This document shows, one piece after another, positions 49,879 to 58,738 of a DNA stretch of 64,000 bases. Each line of letters begins with the position of its first letter. Position 1 is the stretch's first letter. The position numbers and the translations under genes were made by a program. The notes under the pieces are model-generated. The model was not told the DNA's origin and did no database searches. It saw only the letters and a list, made by a program, of their open reading frames with translations. The stretch is from CAZEDM01 sp964511075 (GTDB lineage: Bacteria; Zixibacteria; MSB-5A5; RBG-16-43-9): positions 95,654 through 159,653 of the forward strand of contig CAZEDM010000009.1 of the NCBI GenBank assembly GCA_964511075.1, written 5' to 3'.

Positions 49879-49946
49879 TGTCCATAAAATACGGACATTC
49901 ATTGTCCATAAGTTACGGACACCGACTTGTCCATAAAATATGGACA
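49879..49946. promoter_or_regulatory. Triple array of 19-bp TGTCC...GGACA palindromes
   Basis: Three near-identical palindromes lie at 49879-49897, 49903-49921 and 49928-49946, starting 24 and 25 bases apart. Copy 3 is a perfect palindrome: TGTCCATA and TATGGACA around AAA. Copies 1 and 2 differ by C for T in the right arm and by GTT for AAA in the centre of copy 2. This looks like an operator or iteron-type protein-binding array. No gene encoding a binding protein is adjacent. Confidence 0.75.
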
Positions 49947-50323
49947 AGTAAAGAGAATAATAAATAGAGATATATATTAAGTATACTTATATAGAAAAGA
50001 AGGAAATTTTAACCTTCGATTCAATTTTAATACAAAATATATATTAAATAAATATAAACAAAAACAAGGGTTGATAAATCTAACGAAAATTCGGCTTTTG
50101 AAAATAACTAATAACAATCGACAGAAAAACAACAAAATACACGTGCCCGTCGGGTCCCCCGACCCGACGGGGAAAAACATACGTCCTGCGGAAGCTACAT
50201 TTAACTCACCCCCGCCTCTGGCGGGATTTTCAACCTGGCCCTTTTCTGCGAGGAGAGGAAAAAGGGTTCGATGAATCGAACCCCTACATATAATCTGTAG
50301 TGGCTTGATTTATCAAGCCCTAT
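49947..50323. repeat. AT-rich tract followed by GC-rich palindromes
   Basis: 49947-50130 is strongly AT-rich with no convincing gene. Then come an 11-bp stem CCCGTCGGGTC/GACCCGACGGG (50146-50171), CCGCCTCTGGCGG near 50215, GGGTTCGATGAATCGAACCC followed by CTAC (50265-50286) and GTAGTGGCTTGA...TCAAGCCCTA (50297-50323). Confidence 0.7.
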
Positions 50324-50358
50324 GACATAGCCACAGATTAAATTTTTTCAAAAAAAAC

Positions 50359-50387
50359 TTGACAAAATTTTTTTTTGATGTTTCTTA
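50359..50387 (+). promoter_or_regulatory. Possible promoter of the nuo operon
   Basis: TTGACA (50359-50364), a 17-base T-rich spacer and TTCTTA (50382-50387), about 95 bases before nuoA. The -35 is consensus and the -10 is weak. Confidence 0.45.
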
Positions 50388-50479
50388 ATAGGAATTTATT
50401 TGTGAAGGATTTCACTTGCTTCTGTCTTGTTTTTTGAAAGTTGAATGGATAATAGTCAGGGAGCTGATGCTGGTTAAAT

Positions 50480-50836
50480 ATGCCAAGTGATTATGCTTAC
50501 GTAGGACTTTTTCTTATCTTTGGGGTGGTCTTTGTTGTTTTCGTTTTTCTTCTTTCCAAGCTTATCGCCCCCTATAAACCCAACCCGGTCAAAAAGGAAA
50601 ATTACGAGTGCGGGGAAATTCCGATCGGGCAGGGGTGGGTTCAGTTCAACGTTCGCTATTACCTTTTCGCCATAATCTTCGTGATATTCGACGTTGAGGT
50701 TGTGTTTTTGTTTCCCTGGGCTGTGGTTTACAGGAGCCTGGGGTTCTTCGCTTTTGTCGAGATGTTGATCTTCATCGCCATACTTTTGTTCGGCTTGGCT
50801 TACGTCTGGAAAAAAGGAGCCTTGAAATGGGTGTGA
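50480..50836 (+). CDS. nuoA: NADH-quinone oxidoreductase subunit A
   Basis: A 118-residue membrane subunit with three TM helices, first gene of the complex I operon. The conserved loop KKENYECGEIPIGQGWVQFN and RYYLFAIIFVIFDVEVVFLFPWA are family signatures; this loop contributes to the quinone-site region. Its stop codon overlaps nuoB. Confidence 0.96.
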   Translation: MPSDYAYVGLFLIFGVVFVVFVFLLSKLIAPYKPNPVKKENYECGEIPIGQGWVQFNVRYYLFAIIFVIFDVEVVFLFPWAVVYRSLGFFAFVEMLIFIAILLFGLAYVWKKGALKWV

Positions 50837-51333
50837 TGAATAAGGTACCGGTCTATGTGGAGAAACTGCCGGGAGGGGCGGTCATCACCACTACCCTGAA
50901 TGATGTCCTGAACTATGCCCGCGCCAGCTCGATGTGGTATCTTTTATTCGGATTAGCCTGCTGTGCGGTGGAGTTGATGGCAACCGGTGCCTCCAGGTAT
51001 GATTTCGACCGCTTCGGGATGTTTTTCCGGGCTTCACCCAGGCAGTCAGATCTGATGATCGTGGCAGGGACACTGACCAAGAAGATGGCTCCCCGCCTGA
51101 AAAGGCTGTACGAGCAGATGCCCGAGCCAAAATACGTTATCGCCATGGGAGGCTGTGTGATAACCGGCGGACCTTTTCATTACGATTCCTACAGCGTGGA
51201 AAAAGGGGTTGACCATATAATTCCGGTGGATGTCTATGTACCGGGATGCCCTCCCAGACCTGAATCTCTTATGGAGGGCTGCATCAAACTGCAGGAGAAG
51301 ATAAAAAAGCAAAAGATAAAAGATTGGGCTTAA
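50827..51333 (+). CDS. nuoB: NADH-quinone oxidoreductase subunit B
   Basis: A 168-residue subunit carrying the terminal [4Fe-4S] cluster N2, which reduces quinone. Ligands are the tandem C45-C46 (FGLACCAVE), C110 (MGGCVITGG) and C141 (VPGCPPRPE). ATG 50827 is used because GGAG at 50816-50819 is well spaced; ATG 50836 is in frame. It overlaps nuoA. Confidence 0.96.
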   Translation: MGVMNKVPVYVEKLPGGAVITTTLNDVLNYARASSMWYLLFGLACCAVELMATGASRYDFDRFGMFFRASPRQSDLMIVAGTLTKKMAPRLKRLYEQMPEPKYVIAMGGCVITGGPFHYDSYSVEKGVDHIIPVDVYVPGCPPRPESLMEGCIKLQEKIKKQKIKDWA

Positions 51334-51342
51334 GAAAATATT

Positions 51343-51816
51343 ATGAATCAGGAAGAGATTAAAAAAATACTTACAGGTAAATTTCCGGATGAACTAAAAG
51401 AAGGAAAGATACTTGGTTTCGAGCCCTCCTTTATCCTGGAAAAGGATGCTCTTTTGGAAGTGTGCAGGTTCGTCAAAGATTCAAAGGAGCTTGGATTCGA
51501 CCTGCTCTCCTGTATATCCGGGGCAGATTATCAAGACAGGTTTGAGGTCATCTATATTCTCTTCTCCTTTCCCCATAAACATAAGCTCAGTTTTAAAGTC
51601 CAGCTTCCCAAAGAAAATCCTGAGGTAGAGTCGGTGACTTCAGTCTGGCAGGGAGCTAACTGGCACGAAAGGGAGATAGCAGAGCTTTTCGGTATAAAAT
51701 TCAAAAACCATCCTGATCCCAGGCCGATTCTTTTACCCGAGGGCTGGGATGAGGGCTATCCTTTGAGAAAAGACTGGTCTGGAAAGGATTTCAAAAGGAT
51801 GCCGGAGTTCAAATGA
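51343..51816 (+). CDS. nuoC: NADH-quinone oxidoreductase subunit C
   Basis: A 157-residue peripheral-arm 30-kDa subunit. The signature WHEREIAELFGIKFKNHPDPRPILLPEGW is at the C-terminal end. It is separate from NuoD, not fused as in E. coli. Its stop overlaps the nuoD start (ATGA at 51813-51816). Confidence 0.95.
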   Translation: MNQEEIKKILTGKFPDELKEGKILGFEPSFILEKDALLEVCRFVKDSKELGFDLLSCISGADYQDRFEVIYILFSFPHKHKLSFKVQLPKENPEVESVTSVWQGANWHEREIAELFGIKFKNHPDPRPILLPEGWDEGYPLRKDWSGKDFKRMPEFK

Positions 51817-52928
51817 GCCAGGAGATATCAGAGATATATACGGAAGAATTCTTCGTGAATATGGGACCACAGCATCCCAGCACTCACGGGGTGCTGCGTC
51901 TTCTTCTGAAGATGGATGGCGAGGTGGTCCTGGATATGGTGCCTCATATAGGTTATCTGCACCGCTCCCTGGAGAAGATCGCAGAGAATCGGACTTACCT
52001 TCAGTTCATCCCCTACACCGACAGGATAGATTATGTCTCCTCCATGTTCTGCAACCAGTCATTCTGTATGGCAGTGGAGAAGTTAGCCAATATACCCGTT
52101 CCTGAAAGAGCGGAGTACCTAAGGGTTATAATGGTGGAGCTGAACCGCATTGCCAGCCACCTGATCTGGTTAGGCACCTTCTCTTTGGACTTGGGAGCGA
52201 TAACCCCGTTCCTTTACTGCTTCAGGGAAAGGGAAAAGATCCTGGACCTGTTCGAGATGACCTGCGGGCAGAGGATGACCTTCAACTATATGCGGGTCGG
52301 AGGTATATCCAGGGATATCCCTCCGGAATTTGTCTCCGAGGCGAAGAAGTTCGTGAAATATTTTCTACCCCGAGTAGATGAATATGAGGATATACTTACC
52401 AATAACCCCATTTTCTTGAGCAGAACCAAGAACATAGCATTTTTGGACCGGAAGCTGGCTATTGATAACGGAGTTACCGGTCCTTCACTCAGGGGAACGG
52501 GCTTAAAATGGGATTTAAGGAAAAACGAGCCTTATTCCCTCTATGAGAAATTCGATTTCGAGATACCAACGGGGAAAAATTCTGACGTGTGGGACAGATA
52601 TATGGTCAGGATTAACGAGATGAGGGAATCTGCCAGGATCGTGGACCAGGCTCTGGACGGGATACCGGAAGGTCCCATCAAGACCAAAACCCCTGCGGTT
52701 TTCAAGCCGCCCGAGGGAGAGATTTATTCCAGGATAGAGGCACCCAGAGGTGAGATGGGCTTCTATATAGTCTCGGACGGCTCTCCCAAGCCTTACCGGG
52801 TAAAGATCAGAACCGGCTCTTTTTCCAACTTAACCGTTCTGCCCATAATCTCGCGCGGCTGGAAGATAGCAGATCTGGTAGCAATTTTCGGCAGCCTGGA
52901 TGTGGTTTTACCGGAGGTAGACAGATAA
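51813..52928 (+). CDS. nuoD: NADH-quinone oxidoreductase subunit D
   Basis: A 371-residue 49-kDa subunit forming the quinone cavity with NuoB. Signatures are NMGPQHPSTHGVLRLLLKMDGE near the N-terminus, HIGYLHRSLEKIAE, and the C-terminal EAPRGEMGFYIVSDGSPKPYR and GSLDVVLPEVDR. The hydrogenase-type Ni ligands are absent, as in true complex I, so this is not a membrane hydrogenase large subunit. Confidence 0.96.
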   Translation: MSQEISEIYTEEFFVNMGPQHPSTHGVLRLLLKMDGEVVLDMVPHIGYLHRSLEKIAENRTYLQFIPYTDRIDYVSSMFCNQSFCMAVEKLANIPVPERAEYLRVIMVELNRIASHLIWLGTFSLDLGAITPFLYCFREREKILDLFEMTCGQRMTFNYMRVGGISRDIPPEFVSEAKKFVKYFLPRVDEYEDILTNNPIFLSRTKNIAFLDRKLAIDNGVTGPSLRGTGLKWDLRKNEPYSLYEKFDFEIPTGKNSDVWDRYMVRINEMRESARIVDQALDGIPEGPIKTKTPAVFKPPEGEIYSRIEAPRGEMGFYIVSDGSPKPYRVKIRTGSFSNLTVLPIISRGWKIADLVAIFGSLDVVLPEVDR

Positions 52929-52935
52929 AACAAAG

Positions 52936-53964
52936 ATGTTAGAGTTAGGAGAGCTTTTAAAGAACATATATTTCTGGGCTGAGGGCCTTTGTTATAACTG
53001 GGGAATACCCTTACTTATCCTTCAGCTTGTTTCCATGCTCGTGGTTGCCGGGATAATCGTTGCCTTCATCTCTCTGTCAGTTCTGTTTATGGTCTGGTGG
53101 GAGAGAAAGGTATCCGGCCATATGCAGTCCAGGTTTGGTCCGATGAGAACCGGCTGGCACGGCTGGCTGCAGACGGTAATTGATGCGATAAAGCTGATTT
53201 TAAAAGAGGATACTACACCGGAAACCGCGGATAAGGGCGGATTTCTCATTGCCCCGATCATAGTTTTCGTCTCGGCTTTTATGGCTTATATCTGCGTCCC
53301 TTTTGGAAAGGGTTTAATAGTAAAAGATTTGAATATAGGGATACTCTATATAATGGCTATAACCTCCTTCACGGTTATAGGGCTTTTAACTGCAGGCTGG
53401 AGCTCCAATAACAAATATTCTATCCTGGGTGGTTTTCGCTCTGCAGCCCAGATCATAAGTTACGAGGTCCCCTTAACTCTTTCCGTCCTGGGAGTGGTGC
53501 TTTTAGCCGGGACTCTGAGTATGCAGTCGATAGTGAACTCTCAAAGGAATGTCTGGAGCTGGTTCATCTGGAGACAGCCGGTTGGCTTTCTCATCTACCT
53601 GACAGCAGCCATTGCGGAGATAAACCGGACACCTTTTGATATTCCCGAGGCAGAGCAGGAGTTGGTAGCAGGCTTCAATATAGAATACTCCGGGATGAAA
53701 TTCGCCATGTTCTTCTTTGCCGAATATGCTAATCTTTTCCTGGTTTCGGCCATCGCTACTACACTTTTCCTGGGCGGATGGAACGGGCCAATTTTACCTT
53801 CCTGGATATGGTTTTTCATTAAAAGCTTCTTTCTGGTTTTCGTGATTATGTGGTTCAAATGGACTTTCCCTCGTCTGAGGGTTGACCAGTTGATGGACTT
53901 TGCCTGGAAGTTTTTATTGCCCCTGGCTTTTTTGAACTTAATCCTAACCGGACTTCTGGCATAA
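52936..53964 (+). CDS. nuoH: NADH-quinone oxidoreductase subunit H
   Basis: A 342-residue membrane subunit joining the peripheral arm to the proton-pumping arm. It has about eight TM helices, with the conserved WWERKVSGHMQSRFGPMRTG and AEINRTPFDIPEAEQELVAGFN loops at the quinone entrance. Confidence 0.96.
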   Translation: MLELGELLKNIYFWAEGLCYNWGIPLLILQLVSMLVVAGIIVAFISLSVLFMVWWERKVSGHMQSRFGPMRTGWHGWLQTVIDAIKLILKEDTTPETADKGGFLIAPIIVFVSAFMAYICVPFGKGLIVKDLNIGILYIMAITSFTVIGLLTAGWSSNNKYSILGGFRSAAQIISYEVPLTLSVLGVVLLAGTLSMQSIVNSQRNVWSWFIWRQPVGFLIYLTAAIAEINRTPFDIPEAEQELVAGFNIEYSGMKFAMFFFAEYANLFLVSAIATTLFLGGWNGPILPSWIWFFIKSFFLVFVIMWFKWTFPRLRVDQLMDFAWKFLLPLAFLNLILTGLLA

Positions 53965-53967
53965 GAG

Positions 53968-54426
53968 ATGAACATCGTTAAAAGAACTGCAGACGGCATC
54001 TATAATCTCCTCAAGGGGATGAAGGTCACCATTAGATATATGTTCAAACCGGCAATTACCCTTCAGTATCCCAAGGAGAGATGGACCATGCCGGAGCGGT
54101 CCAGGGGTATGGTAGGGCTTATAACCAACCCAGAGACGGGTAAACTGAACTGCACGGCCTGTCTTATCTGTGCCAGAAACTGTCCGGTCAGGGCAATCTA
54201 TATTACCCAGACCAAAAACGAGGAGGGGAAAAGGGTGCCGGATGAGTTCGTGGTGAAGGCGGGTCTCTGTATCTACTGCGGCATCTGCGAGGAGGTATGT
54301 CCTTTTGGAGCTATTAAGCTTGTTCCCAAGTATGAGTTCTCGGCTTATGATAAAAAGGAGTTCATCCATAAGAAAGAAGAACTGGCGGAGATAGGCAAGG
54401 GATTTAAATATATAAAGTGGAGTTAA
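53968..54426 (+). CDS. nuoI: NADH-quinone oxidoreductase subunit I
   Basis: A 152-residue 8Fe ferredoxin-like subunit with clusters N6a and N6b. Two CxxCxxCxxxC motifs: CTACLICARNC (C62, C65, C68, C72) and CIYCGICEEVC (C101, C104, C107, C111). In a complex lacking NuoEFG this would be the electron entry point. nuoJ begins within its last codons. Confidence 0.96.
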   Translation: MNIVKRTADGIYNLLKGMKVTIRYMFKPAITLQYPKERWTMPERSRGMVGLITNPETGKLNCTACLICARNCPVRAIYITQTKNEEGKRVPDEFVVKAGLCIYCGICEEVCPFGAIKLVPKYEFSAYDKKEFIHKKEELAEIGKGFKYIKWS

Positions 54427-54926
54427 GTTTGGAATACGGCGTAGGGACACTGGTGTTTTACATTCTCTCGGGAATAATAATAGGCTCAGCCATTATGGTG
54501 GTGAGCCTGAAGAACATCTTTCATTCGCTGCTGTTTTTGGTTCTGTGCCTTTTTTCAGTTGCCGGGATTTATGTTCTGCTCTCGGCGGAGTTCGTGGCTG
54601 CGGTTCAGGTCCTGATCTATGTGGGAGCAGTGACCGTGCTTCTGATCTTCGCCATAATGCTCACCGCACAGCTTCACAGCCAAAATATCAGACAGTCGAA
54701 CGAGCAGGTGATACCCGGGATAATAATCGTGCTGACACTTCTGATGGTCACGCTCTTCGCCCTGGGCCAGACCAGCTGGAGGATAAGCACACAAGGGATC
54801 GGGGGACAGTCAATCCTGTCCCTAGGCAGAGCCCTTCTGACCACTTACGTCTTGCCCTTCGAGGTGGTGTCGTTGGTTCTGATAGCCGCCTTGATCGGCG
54901 CCATAATTATAGCGCGGAAGGAATGA
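54417..54926 (+). CDS. nuoJ: NADH-quinone oxidoreductase subunit J
   Basis: A 169-residue membrane subunit with five TM helices, including the conserved YVGAVTVLLIFAIMLTAQL stretch that contains the pi-bulge helix. The frame starts at GTG 54417 inside nuoI; TTG 54429, preceded by GGAG at about 54419, is the alternative start. Confidence 0.93.
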   Translation: MELSLEYGVGTLVFYILSGIIIGSAIMVVSLKNIFHSLLFLVLCLFSVAGIYVLLSAEFVAAVQVLIYVGAVTVLLIFAIMLTAQLHSQNIRQSNEQVIPGIIIVLTLLMVTLFALGQTSWRISTQGIGGQSILSLGRALLTTYVLPFEVVSLVLIAALIGAIIIARKE

Positions 54927-54927
54927 G

Positions 54928-55236
54928 ATGATAGGCTTGAATCATTATCTGGCTTTAAGTGCGCTTTTGTTCTGCATAGGGGTATTCGGCGTTCTCACCA
55001 GAAGGAATGCCATCGGCATACTGATGTCGATCGAGCTTATGTTCAATGCGGTGAATATCAATTTCGTAGCCTTCGCCAGGTTCATAAATCCACAGGCTAT
55101 TACCGGCCAGATTTTCACCATATTCGTCATCACCATAGCGGCGGCTGAGGCGGCAGTGGGCCTGGCAATTATCATCCTGATATACAGACAGCACAAGGGA
55201 GTGGAAGTGGATAGAGTGAACATTATGAAATGGTAA
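54928..55236 (+). CDS. nuoK: NADH-quinone oxidoreductase subunit K
   Basis: A 102-residue three-TM subunit homologous to MrpC. It has the conserved membrane glutamates in SIELMFNAVNINFVAFAR and TIAAAEAAVGLAIII, which take part in proton translocation. It starts one base after the nuoJ stop. Confidence 0.96.
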   Translation: MIGLNHYLALSALLFCIGVFGVLTRRNAIGILMSIELMFNAVNINFVAFARFINPQAITGQIFTIFVITIAAAEAAVGLAIIILIYRQHKGVEVDRVNIMKW

Positions 55237-55251
55237 GGAGAAGAAGTCTTT

Positions 55252-57177
55252 ATGTTACCCTATAGCTGGTTAATCCCGTTTTTACCGTTACTCTCGTTCG
55301 TATTGATTATCTTTTTCACCATACATAATAAGAAGCTTTCATCCTACATATCGATCGGGGCAGTTTCACTTTCCTTTATTCTCTCCTGCATAGTACTGAT
55401 CACGGTTCTCCTCAACCCAGCAACCTCCGAGTTCAAAATCAACTGGCTGGATTTGCCCGGGTTCAAAGTCGAGGCCGGGATGTTAATCGACCCCCTGACC
55501 TCGGTCATGCTGGTGGTGGTGACTCTGGTCTCGATGCTGGTCCAGATATATTCGGTGGGGTATATGGCAGGCGACCCCAGATACTCCAGATATTTCTCCT
55601 TCCTGTCCCTGTTCACCTTCTCCATGCTGGGGCTGGTCTTATCCAACAACTTCTTCGAGATATTCATCTTCTGGGAGCTGGTGGGCCTGACCTCATATCT
55701 GTTAATCGGGTTCTGGTACGAGAAAAAGAGCGCCTCAGATGCAGGTAAAAAAGCCTTCATCACCACCCGAACAGGAGACCTGGCTTTTATGGTGGGGATT
55801 TTTCTTTTAACCACCACCATCGGAACGCTCAACTTTCAGGAAGCATTTCACAGGGTGGAAGCAGGTGCAATCTCCCAGGCACTTCTCACCCTCTCAGCTA
55901 TCTTGCTTTTCGGCGGCGCAGTGGGTAAATCCGCCCAGTTCCCCCTGCACGTCTGGCTGCCGGATGCCATGGAAGGTCCAACCCCGGTCAGTGCCCTGAT
56001 CCATGCGGCAACGATGGTGGCGGCAGGGGTTTATCTGGTGGCAAGGCTCATGACCATCTATGCCTTATCAGCTCCCGCCTCGCTGGTGGTGGCGATAATA
56101 GGAGGCTTCACTGCCTTCCTGGCGGCATCCATAGGTCTGGTGCAGAACGACATAAAAAGGGTATTAGCCTATTCCACCATAAGCCAGTTGGGTTATATGG
56201 TGATGGCTCTGGGATGCGGGGGGTATACTGCAGGGACTTTTCATCTGATGACCCATGCTTCCTTCAAAGCCTTGTTATTTCTGGGAGCGGGAAGCGTGAT
56301 ACATGCCATGCACACCAATGACATCTGGGAGATGGGCGGGCTTTATCCCAAGATGAAGGTCACCGCCGTGACTTTCATCATCGGTTCACTCTCTCTCTCC
56401 GGGATATTTCCTCTATCCGGGTTCTGGAGCAAGGACGAGATATTGTTAGTTTCCCTGTATAAAAATCCGATCTTTATGCTGGTAGGCGTGGCAGTGGCTT
56501 TTATGACTGCCTTCTATATGTTTCGCTTGTGTTTTGTCACCTTCTTTGGAAAACCCAGGGACCAGCATAAGTTCGAGCATGCTCACGAATCACCCAAGGT
56601 GATGACCGTTCCCCTTGTAGTTTTGGCAGTTCTCTCTGTGGTCGCAGGCTGGGTAGGAATTCCCTGGCTACATAAAGGGTACTCCTCCTTTGTCTATCAT
56701 CACGAGGTTCATCACCTGGCTCCTAACTTTATCCTGATGGGGTTTGCCACACTTGTGGCTCTGGGCGGTATATATTTAGCCTATCTTATGTATTACAAAG
56801 GTTCCATCTCGCCGGACAGATTAAGAGAAAGGTTTTCCTTCATCCATAAGATCTTATACAACAAATATTATTTCGACGAGCTTTACAATGCCATAATCAT
56901 TAAGCCTCTGTTTAAGCTGGCAGATTTTCTGTTTAAGAAGTTCGACGCAGGGGTTATCGACTGGACGGTGAATGCGGTAGGAGATTTCACGGTGTTCTTG
57001 TCTTGGCTGAAAGAGAGGTTCGATACCATAGTGGTGGATGGTGCGGTCAACGGCCTGGGCTATGTGGTAAAAGGAACCGGAGCTGGTATAAGGAAGGCTC
57101 AGACCGGTCAGTTGCAGAACTATGCCCTGATCATCTTTTTCGGTATAGTCCTGATCATGCTCTTGAAGATATTTTAA
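55252..57177 (+). CDS. nuoL: NADH-quinone oxidoreductase subunit L
   Basis: A 641-residue distal proton-pumping subunit of the Mrp antiporter family with about 16 TM helices. The key elements FWELVGLTSYLLIGFWYEKKSA (TM5 Glu), PDAMEGPTPVSALIHAATMV and RVLAYSTISQLGYMVMALGCGG (broken TM helix, Lys) are present. The lateral amphipathic helix and final TM helix are at the C-terminus (after about residue 520). Confidence 0.96.
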   Translation: MLPYSWLIPFLPLLSFVLIIFFTIHNKKLSSYISIGAVSLSFILSCIVLITVLLNPATSEFKINWLDLPGFKVEAGMLIDPLTSVMLVVVTLVSMLVQIYSVGYMAGDPRYSRYFSFLSLFTFSMLGLVLSNNFFEIFIFWELVGLTSYLLIGFWYEKKSASDAGKKAFITTRTGDLAFMVGIFLLTTTIGTLNFQEAFHRVEAGAISQALLTLSAILLFGGAVGKSAQFPLHVWLPDAMEGPTPVSALIHAATMVAAGVYLVARLMTIYALSAPASLVVAIIGGFTAFLAASIGLVQNDIKRVLAYSTISQLGYMVMALGCGGYTAGTFHLMTHASFKALLFLGAGSVIHAMHTNDIWEMGGLYPKMKVTAVTFIIGSLSLSGIFPLSGFWSKDEILLVSLYKNPIFMLVGVAVAFMTAFYMFRLCFVTFFGKPRDQHKFEHAHESPKVMTVPLVVLAVLSVVAGWVGIPWLHKGYSSFVYHHEVHHLAPNFILMGFATLVALGGIYLAYLMYYKGSISPDRLRERFSFIHKILYNKYYFDELYNAIIIKPLFKLADFLFKKFDAGVIDWTVNAVGDFTVFLSWLKERFDTIVVDGAVNGLGYVVKGTGAGIRKAQTGQLQNYALIIFFGIVLIMLLKIF

Positions 57178-57209
57178 CGGAATATAATTCTTAGGAGGAA
57201 GAAAATAAG

Positions 57210-58679
57210 ATGAGTTTCCCAATTCTAACCTATATGATCTTCATCCCTCTTGTGGGGATGGTGGTGGTACTTCTTTTCAGGAAGGAGCAGGTGCAGGCCG
57301 TGCGCTGGGCTTCGGCTCTGTTCACCTTTATACCCCTGGTGTTTTCCTTTTTCCTGGTGGCTGGCTATGACAGCTCAACCCCCTTGATGCAGTTCGTGGA
57401 GAAACATGACTGGATACCTTCCTTGGGCGTCAGCTATCATCTGGGAGCAGACGGCCTTTCGGTGCCCATGCTTTTTCTGACGGCGCTTTTGTCTTTCCTC
57501 TCGGTGATCGCTTCCTTTAACATAAATTTCAGGGTGAAGGAATACTTTGCCTTCTTCCTGCTTCTGGAAGTGGGGATGATGGGTGTGTTCGCCTCCCTGG
57601 ATTTCTTCCTCTTCTATATCTTCTGGGAGATAATGCTGGTTCCGATGTATTTTCTGATAGGCATCTGGGGCGGTCCCAGAAAAGAATATGCGGCCATCAA
57701 GTTCTTCCTGTATACCCTCTTCGGCAGCGTGTTCATGCTCATCGGTATCCTGGCGCTATATTTCACCTCCCAGCCTCATACCCTGAATATGATGGAGCTC
57801 ATCAGCAAAGCCCCTGAGCTGGGCAGAAGCTTTCAGCTTATCGTTTTCGTGGGTTTCTTTTTAGCCTTTGCCATCAAGGTTCCGGTCTTCCCCTTCCATA
57901 CCTGGTTGCCGGATGCTCACGTGGAGGCGCCTACAGCAGTCTCGGTCATCCTTGCCGGAGTTTTATTGAAGATGGGGACCTACGGACTTCTGAGGGTAAG
58001 TCTCCCGATGTTTCCTAAAGCGGCTTTGTATTATGCCTTGCCTCTGGCACTTTTGGCTTTGATCAACATAGTCTATGGGGCACTGGTCTGTATGGCTCAG
58101 ACGGATCTAAAGAAGATGGTGGCGTACTCCTCGGTCAGCCATATGGGCTATTGCATCCTGGGCATTGCCGCTTTGACCCCGGCGGGTGTCTCAGGCTGCG
58201 TGTTTCAGATGTTCTCGCACGGGCTTATCACCGGGGCACTCTTCTTGTTAGTCGGGGTCTTATACGACAGGGCACACACCCGGGATATAAATGCCTTTGG
58301 CGGCTTATGGGTAAAAATACCGGTTTACTGCGGGGTGATGACCCTCTTCTGCATGGGCTCACTTGGTCTTCCCGGCTTATCCGGCTTTGTGAGTGAGTTT
58401 ATGGTCTTCATCGGCTCTTTCCCGATTTTCAAGGTGATAGTTGCCTTGGCAGTCCTGGGAGTGGTCTTGACCGCGGGTTACTTTTTGCGGATGATCCAGA
58501 GGATGTTTCTGGGAACCTTCAATACCAAATGGGAAGCCTTGACCGAGATCAGCGGAAGGGAGCTTTTCACGGTCATCCCCCTGGCGATCCTGATGATCGG
58601 AATCGGGGTTTACCCTTCTCCCTTGGCAGATATGATTAAGGTTACCTTAGAGAATATCATTCATCTGGTACACGGGTAA
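57210..58679 (+). CDS. nuoM: NADH-quinone oxidoreductase subunit M
   Basis: A 489-residue antiporter-like proton-pumping subunit. Conserved features are FWEIMLVPMYFLIGIWGG, FHTWLPDAHVEAPTAVSVILAG and KKMVAYSSVSHMGYCILG. AGGAGG precedes the start. Confidence 0.96.
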   Translation: MSFPILTYMIFIPLVGMVVVLLFRKEQVQAVRWASALFTFIPLVFSFFLVAGYDSSTPLMQFVEKHDWIPSLGVSYHLGADGLSVPMLFLTALLSFLSVIASFNINFRVKEYFAFFLLLEVGMMGVFASLDFFLFYIFWEIMLVPMYFLIGIWGGPRKEYAAIKFFLYTLFGSVFMLIGILALYFTSQPHTLNMMELISKAPELGRSFQLIVFVGFFLAFAIKVPVFPFHTWLPDAHVEAPTAVSVILAGVLLKMGTYGLLRVSLPMFPKAALYYALPLALLALINIVYGALVCMAQTDLKKMVAYSSVSHMGYCILGIAALTPAGVSGCVFQMFSHGLITGALFLLVGVLYDRAHTRDINAFGGLWVKIPVYCGVMTLFCMGSLGLPGLSGFVSEFMVFIGSFPIFKVIVALAVLGVVLTAGYFLRMIQRMFLGTFNTKWEALTEISGRELFTVIPLAILMIGIGVYPSPLADMIKVTLENIIHLVHG

Positions 58680-58695
58680 TTATGTTGTTAGTTTA

Positions 58696-58723
58696 TTAAC
58701 TATGAACCATTAACTGTAAACTG
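58696..58723 (+). repeat. Heptamer array of TTAACTG type between nuoM and nuoN
   Basis: TTAACTA (58696-58702), TGAACCA (58703-58709), TTAACTG (58710-58716) and TAAACTG (58717-58723) are four 7-bp units in series. They share the period of the other heptamer arrays but have a distinct unit. The array fills the 59-base spacer inside the nuo operon. Confidence 0.6.
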
Positions 58724-58738
58724 TTTTCGGAGGTTGGC

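Noticed and set aside
49879..50145. Chromosomal or plasmid replication origin (iterons plus AT-rich tract)
   Set aside because: There is no DnaA-box cluster, rep gene, dnaA or dnaN nearby; three palindromes alone are not enough. Kept only as an operator-like array.
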